A DNA stretch of 9,513 nt, from assembly GCA_023409615.1 (NCBI GenBank), contig JAEYRF010000222.1, positions 1 through 9,513 of the forward strand, in the 5' to 3' direction. The stretch comes from Bacillota bacterium (GTDB lineage: Bacteria > Bacillota > Clostridia > Acetivibrionales > DTU013). The notes beneath the pieces were generated by a model. It was not told where the DNA came from and did no database searches. It saw only the letters and a list, made by a program, of their open reading frames with translations. Below are positions 6,596 to 9,513 of the stretch, piece by piece (within the stretch, counting starts at the first letter, position 1; each line of letters starts with the position of its first letter). The position numbers were made by a program, and so were the translations under genes.

Positions 6596-7767
6596 TGTAT
6601 ACAATTACATATTCATTGATAGAGAACAATGGTGAATCCGAAGCTTTTTATCAGAAGCTGTCGGCTTTTACCGATGAAGTGCTGGCTGAGATGAAAAGCC
6701 TGGCAGGCAGCATAGTTGACGGTTATATTTCCTTTCGGAAAAATCACGGGACAGCAAGGCTGCGTTCCAGGGAAGAGGTTTGTTTTGAACTGCTTGTTCT
6801 TGGTACTCTCTGGAAAGTATACAGCGGCGATTCCAATGAGCTGGAGGAAGTCCCAAAGCAGCTGCTGACCGGTCTGTCGAAGCTCCGAAGTCAGGGATGT
6901 ACGCTGAAGCCGGGAGTGGATTTTATCAGAGGTATTCTTTCGACCATGTTTCTTTCTCCGGATTTGTATGACCATCTGTATGTCTTAGATGTTTCGATGG
7001 AGCATCTGGATAAACTGCTGGACTGGCTGGAGGCGACCGGTGAATTCAGACAGGAGGTTGCACGGCTGCGGGTATGGGAACAATATCTTAAGACGCTGCC
7101 AGACGCAGAGGCACAAGACATACTGGCTACATCGATCACGCTGGCAGCCTGGTTTGAAGGCAGGAGCGCTGAGGTTCTCAGTAGATATACACAAAATGTG
7201 GACAGATATCTAAATGAGCTGCGGCCTGGTCATTACTGGCGTGAAGATGTTATTTTCTGCGGTCGCAGGAGGGTGGAATATCACTTGAATATGCTTGGGG
7301 CGGAAATTATGAATCGGGCATTTTGCGAAGAATTTCTCAGTACTCCTCAAAAAGCGGTGTTGATTCCGGCCTGCATGCGTCTGCTTTCCGATGATGAGTG
7401 TAAAGGGAGAACCGTTGATAACTCCTTTCGCTGTATGGGATGTACATCCGAATGTAACGTATTCAGACTGACGAAAATGGGGAAAGAACATGGTTTCCAC
7501 GTAGAAGTCGTTTCCCATGAATCTTCCATTTCAGCAAATAAGGCAGAGCATCCGGTTTTGAACAGTGATACCGGCATCGTGGGGGTCGCCTGTGTTCTGA
7601 ACCTGATATCGGGAGGCTGGCTGCTTGACAGTATGGATATTCCGGCACAGTGCGTATTGCTTGATTACTGTGGCTGCAGGTACCACTGGAGCCGGGAAGG
7701 CATCCCGACCGGGATCAATATGGAACAGTTGAAGCGGGTACTTGAGATCGGAGAAAATGATGTTTAG
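6595..7767 (+). CDS. DUF116 domain protein, likely iron-sulfur or metal-binding
   Basis: A 390-residue protein. The first about 245 residues are helical and not recognised. The C-terminal part matches DUF116: C260, C269, then C280-x2-C283-x3-C287 and C333 in GVACVLNL. After the segment SMDIPAQC353 comes DYC359-G-C361-RYHW, the family's signature ending. The cysteine pattern suggests an Fe-S cluster or other metal site; this is inferred from spacing. DUF116 proteins occur in methanogens and anaerobic bacteria with no settled function. ATG 6595 overlaps the upstream stop, and GAGGAGAG (6581-6588) inside the DUF2161 gene is its ribosome binding site. The long non-DUF116 N-terminal region may define a partner or substrate tied to the DUF2161 protein. 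Confidence 0.82.
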   Translation: MYTITYSLIENNGESEAFYQKLSAFTDEVLAEMKSLAGSIVDGYISFRKNHGTARLRSREEVCFELLVLGTLWKVYSGDSNELEEVPKQLLTGLSKLRSQGCTLKPGVDFIRGILSTMFLSPDLYDHLYVLDVSMEHLDKLLDWLEATGEFRQEVARLRVWEQYLKTLPDAEAQDILATSITLAAWFEGRSAEVLSRYTQNVDRYLNELRPGHYWREDVIFCGRRRVEYHLNMLGAEIMNRAFCEEFLSTPQKAVLIPACMRLLSDDECKGRTVDNSFRCMGCTSECNVFRLTKMGKEHGFHVEVVSHESSISANKAEHPVLNSDTGIVGVACVLNLISGGWLLDSMDIPAQCVLLDYCGCRYHWSREGIPTGINMEQLKRVLEIGENDV

Positions 7768-7788
7768 GTTCTTGCACTGTGACACCTT

Positions 7789-8397
7789 CTATAGAAAGAG
7801 CAGATACCTTGGCACTTTTCTGCTGTAGCTTGCGTACTCTTCCCCAAACATGGAGTACAGGTGCTTTTCCTCCTGCACAATCAGCAGGTGGAGGGATAAC
7901 GGGAATACCAACAACACGAGCAAAGTTAACAGGTTCGGATAGGCTAGAAACAAACTGATAGACATGAGGTCAAAGCCCACAAAGGCTGGATTTCTGCTTA
8001 TGCTGTAAACTCCGTCAATAATCAGTTTAGTTTTAACGTTTTTATCGATGCCCACCCTCCAAGAGCTTTTCATGAAAACTGTTGCTGAAGTAAAGATTCC
8101 AACACCGAGAACCATTATGACTACAGCGGCATAGGATGCATGGGTGTTGCTGAAAATAGGGTTTATGTACGATGATATAGTTTTATGAAATAGAATTTCG
8201 AGTAGCTGTGTCAGCATCCAGAGGAAACTCGAGATTTTTACAAAGATTTCAGCTCTTTTAACTGGAGATTCTTTGTTCCCTTTGTATAATACATTGGCAT
8301 TGATTTTATTCCTCACCTTCAACAATATTAACTTTAGCAGGTATACGCCCAAAAAAGAAATGAACAGTAAGAGTAAAAGAATATCTATAAAATCCAT
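7789..8397 (-). CDS. ICMT/PEMT-like membrane methyltransferase
   Basis: A 202-residue integral membrane protein with about five hydrophobic segments (roughly 4-26, 52-70, 88-108, 143-152, 155-174). It has the isoprenylcysteine carboxyl methyltransferase/phospholipid methyltransferase signature: SWRVGI (112-117), then GVYSISRNPAFVGFD (129-143) with R135-N136-P137, and a C-terminal motif with E176-E177 and FGEEYASY. These bind S-adenosylmethionine in the family; the bacterial substrate is unknown. AGGAGG lies about 7 bases before the ATG at 8397. The gene faces the DUF116 gene tail-to-tail with only 21 bases between stops and no visible terminator. Its promoter carries an ArsR-like palindrome (8421-8444). 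Confidence 0.87.
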   Translation of the reverse strand: MDFIDILLLLLFISFLGVYLLKLILLKVRNKINANVLYKGNKESPVKRAEIFVKISSFLWMLTQLLEILFHKTISSYINPIFSNTHASYAAVVIMVLGVGIFTSATVFMKSSWRVGIDKNVKTKLIIDGVYSISRNPAFVGFDLMSISLFLAYPNLLTLLVLLVFPLSLHLLIVQEEKHLYSMFGEEYASYSRKVPRYLLFL

Positions 8398-8420
8398 CCA
8401 AAAACCTCCTCACACGACAC

Positions 8421-8444
8421 ATGAACATATGAATAATTGTTCAT
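8421..8444. promoter_or_regulatory. ArsR/SmtB-like operator palindrome
   Basis: ATGAACA (8421-8427) and TGTTCAT (8438-8444) form a perfect 7-bp dyad with a 10-base spacer. Nested within it is TGAA-N6-TTCA (8430-8443), the pattern typical of ArsR/SmtB-family operators. It sits where transcription of the methyltransferase should start, just downstream of its -10 hexamer, so binding would block initiation. No regulator gene is encoded in the window. Confidence 0.55.
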
Positions 8445-8451
8445 AAGACAT

Positions 8452-8480
8452 ATACTATAATATCCTCCGGCAAAAATCAA
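8452..8480 (-). promoter_or_regulatory. Promoter of the ICMT-like gene
   Basis: On the minus strand: TTGATT (8475-8480), a 17-base spacer and TAGTAT (8452-8457). The predicted start falls near 8445, inside or at the edge of the palindrome, leaving a leader of about 45 bases to ATG 8397. Confidence 0.6.
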
Positions 8481-8494
8481 GAGTTCACAGCCTA

Positions 8495-8527
8495 AAAAAT
8501 TTCATTTATCTGCCCAAAAATTTCATT
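8495..8527. repeat. Two 12-bp AAAAATTTCATT direct repeats, 21 bp apart
   Basis: Exact copies at 8495-8506 and 8516-8527 start 21 bases apart, two helical turns, in the AT-rich gap between the divergent methyltransferase and tRNA promoters. They may act as curved DNA or an upstream promoter element for the tRNA. Confidence 0.5.
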
Positions 8528-8537
8528 GTTTTTTGTG

Positions 8538-8566
8538 TTGACTATAAAAATGCGCCATGGTATACT
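8538..8566 (+). promoter_or_regulatory. Strong promoter of tRNA-Thr
   Basis: TTGACT (8538-8543), a 17-base spacer and TATACT (8561-8566) lie 27 bases before the mature tRNA 5' end. This is near consensus, as expected for a stable RNA gene. Confidence 0.8.
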
Positions 8567-8593
8567 ATTTCAAGTCGACAGCAAATAAATTAT

Positions 8594-8669
8594 GCTGGTG
8601 TAGCTCAGCAGGTAGAGCAGCTGACTTGTAATCAGCAGGTCGGGGGTTCGATTCCGTCCACCAGCTCCA
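8594..8669 (+). tRNA. tRNA-Thr (anticodon TGT), CCA encoded
   Basis: A 76-base cloverleaf. The acceptor stem pairs GCTGGTG with CACCAGC, and a D-arm TAGCTCAGCAGGTAGAGCA follows. The anticodon stem GCTGA/TCAGC holds the loop CTTGTAA, giving anticodon TGT (8627-8629) which reads ACA and other ACN threonine codons. The T-arm includes GGTTCGATTCC, and the discriminator T8666 is followed by genome-encoded CCA (8667-8669). It is a single tRNA gene with its own promoter and terminator. Its T-arm sequence recurs downstream in both orientations. Confidence 0.97.
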
Positions 8670-8670
8670 T

Positions 8671-8706
8671 AAATAAGGGTCACTACAAATGTAGTGGCCT
8701 TTATTT
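8671..8706 (+). terminator. Intrinsic terminator after tRNA-Thr
   Basis: Arms 8671-8687 and 8690-8706 can pair over up to 17 positions with two G-U wobbles, with CACTACA/TGTAGTG at the top and an A-rich/T-rich base. The T-rich descending arm (CCTTTATTT) serves as the U-tract. It begins two bases after the CCA end. Confidence 0.75.
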
Positions 8707-8722
8707 ATGAGAAAACAAAAGA

Positions 8723-8851
8723 ACGGAATCGAACCCGAGAGGGCGCAAAGTCAAGGAAAATGCGCGGCATTTTCACAAGGCGCGCGAGGACACCGGGGAG
8801 CATACGTCCGAGCGGAGAGCGCAGAGAAACGGCGCGTCGATTCCGTCCACC
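8723..8851. repeat. GC-rich tRNA-linked element bounded by T-arm sequence copies
   Basis: This segment is strikingly GC-rich compared with the AT-rich DNA on either side. It begins with ACGGAATCGAACCC (8723-8736), the exact reverse complement of the tRNA-Thr T-arm segment 8644-8657. It ends with TCGATTCCGTCCACC (8837-8851), an exact direct copy of tRNA positions 8648-8662. Its own ends are therefore a 10-bp inverted repeat (ACGGAATCGA and TCGATTCCGT). Inside is a perfect hairpin AAAATGC-GCG-GCATTTT (8757-8773). An open frame crosses it (GTG 8694 to 8885) but starts inside the terminator, has no ribosome binding site and gives an Arg-rich peptide, so I treat it as non-coding. A mobile palindromic element, an integration scar or a tRNA-derived RNA are the main options. 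Confidence 0.6.
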
Positions 8852-8929
8852 TATTAAGTTTATAAGATCATCTTTTTTGTGCTGAAATTCAAATAGTTAT
8901 GTATTATAGTATCAATAGGCAATTAACAC

Positions 8930-8959
8930 TTGACAATACTAGAATATTATGGGGATAAG
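8930..8959 (+). promoter_or_regulatory. Possible promoter for nucleotidyltransferase gene (distal)
   Basis: A perfect TTGACA (8930-8935) is followed at 17-18 bases by GGATAA/GATAAG (8953-8959). The -10 is imperfect. A 5-bp hairpin CCTCG/CGAGG (8962-8981) follows directly. Confidence 0.4.
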
Positions 8960-8986
8960 ACCCTCGTGCAGATGCTCGAGGCATTG

Positions 8987-8995
8987 TGGTATGAT
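8987..8995 (+). promoter_or_regulatory. Possible extended -10 promoter for nucleotidyltransferase gene (proximal)
   Basis: TG-G-TATGAT forms an extended -10 element 58 bases before the GTG start at 9054. No -35 hexamer is evident, as is common for extended -10 promoters. Confidence 0.35.
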
Positions 8996-9053
8996 ATTGA
9001 ACTTACCTATGTGAAAAGAGAAAGTAAAAATTGAATTTGACGAGGTGATTGAA

Positions 9054-9513
9054 GTGATAGAAATTACTACTTGGATGAGTAAGTTTTTGCAGATATTAAA
9101 TGAAAATTTTGGAGATCGTGTATGGTTTGTTGGTTTGCAGGGAAGTCATGGTCGTGGTGAAGCAACAGAAACAAGCGATATTGATATTGTCGTAATACTT
9201 GATGAATTGTCTGCTCTGGATATTCAAACCTATAGTACGATGCTAGATACCTTATCATATAGGGAACTGATTTGTGGCTTTCTTTCCGGAAAAAAAGAAA
9301 TTTTGAATTGGGATGCCTCAGAGCTTTTTCAGTTTTATTATGATACAAAGCCGATAAAGGGAAGTCTTGATGAATTGCTGTTATTGATTGACGATGTTGC
9401 TGTTAATAGAGCAATAAAAATTGGTGTATGTAATATCTTTCATGGCTGTGTCCATAATATGCTGTTCGAAAAGAGTGAAGAAATTCTGAGAGGATTATAT
9501 AAATCGGCTTCTT
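9054..9513 (+). CDS. Nucleotidyltransferase-fold protein, 3' end outside window
   Basis: Translated by hand from GTG 9054, the frame is open for 153 codons to the window end. It shows the polymerase-beta/MNT nucleotidyltransferase signature: G30-S31-H-G-R-G-E, then S41-D42-I-D44-I-V, where D42 and D44 are metal-binding catalytic residues. Small proteins of this type include aminoglycoside adenylyltransferase-like enzymes, MNT-HEPN toxin-antitoxin components and many of unknown role; I cannot choose among them without the C-terminus. GAGGTG (9042-9047) lies 6 bases before GTG 9054. The tract 8886-9053 before it carries two possible promoters. Confidence 0.82.
   Translation, partial: MIEITTWMSKFLQILNENFGDRVWFVGLQGSHGRGEATETSDIDIVVILDELSALDIQTYSTMLDTLSYRELICGFLSGKKEILNWDASELFQFYYDTKPIKGSLDELLLLIDDVAVNRAIKIGVCNIFHGCVHNMLFEKSEEILRGLYKSAS

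Noticed and set aside
5885..6604. 239-codon minus-strand open frame opposite the DUF2161 gene
   Set aside because: It is antisense to a recognisable protein with intact motifs, and its low-complexity start is the complement of the QEA repeat.
7768..7788. Bidirectional terminator between the convergent DUF116 and methyltransferase genes
   Set aside because: The 21-base gap contains no GC-rich stem with a T-run.
8694..8885. 63-codon plus-strand open frame across the GC-rich element
   Set aside because: It begins with GTG inside the tRNA terminator arm, has no ribosome binding site, and its Arg-rich translation follows from the GC-rich repeat rather than from coding selection.
9067..9348. 93-codon minus-strand open frame near the window end
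   Set aside because: It is antisense to the nucleotidyltransferase frame, which has the catalytic GS and DxD motifs and a ribosome binding site.

Overview
The window looks like a piece of the chromosome of a low- to mid-GC Gram-positive anaerobe of the Clostridia type. The reasons are purine-rich ribosome binding sites before nearly every gene, two type II signal-peptide lipoproteins, use of GTG starts, and the protein families present (DUF4143-type AAA ATPase, CPBP membrane protease, YfbR-like HD protein, DUF2161, DUF116). I cannot name a genus. The contents are mostly small accessory or housekeeping genes. There is no CRISPR array, transposase or prophage module.

Layout. Positions 1-1059 (minus strand) hold the 5' part of a lipoprotein gene that leaves the window, with its own promoter at 1168-1196. 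A divergent gap with three 33-bp spaced repeats (1321-1419) leads into a plus-strand AAA ATPase/PD-(D/E)XK fusion (1454-2818). Then come a second, unrelated small lipoprotein (3028-3699), a short decayed-looking reading frame (3730-3855), and a plus-strand run of a CPBP-family membrane protease (3868-4554), an HD-domain phosphohydrolase (4574-5137) and a PfkB sugar kinase that has lost its central part in frame (5190-5591). Positions 5711-7767 carry a tightly coupled pair whose base composition looks more GC-rich: a DUF2161 nuclease-fold protein and a cysteine-rich DUF116 protein, overlapping by one base. Running tail-to-tail against them is an ICMT-like membrane methyltransferase (7789-8397, minus strand), whose promoter is covered by an ArsR/SmtB-like palindrome.

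Positions 8538-8851 contain a tRNA-Thr(TGT) gene with a strong promoter and a hairpin terminator. It is followed by a GC-rich, apparently non-coding segment bounded by copies of the tRNA T-arm sequence: a 14-bp inverted copy at 8723-8736 and a 15-bp direct copy at 8837-8851. A nucleotidyltransferase-fold gene begins at 9054 and leaves the window at 9513.

The observations I rate highest are the tRNA-linked GC-rich element, the periodic repeats at the AAA ATPase promoter, the DUF2161-DUF116 pair, the internally deleted sugar kinase, and the ArsR-like operator. None of them is a recognised defence or mobile system on sequence alone.
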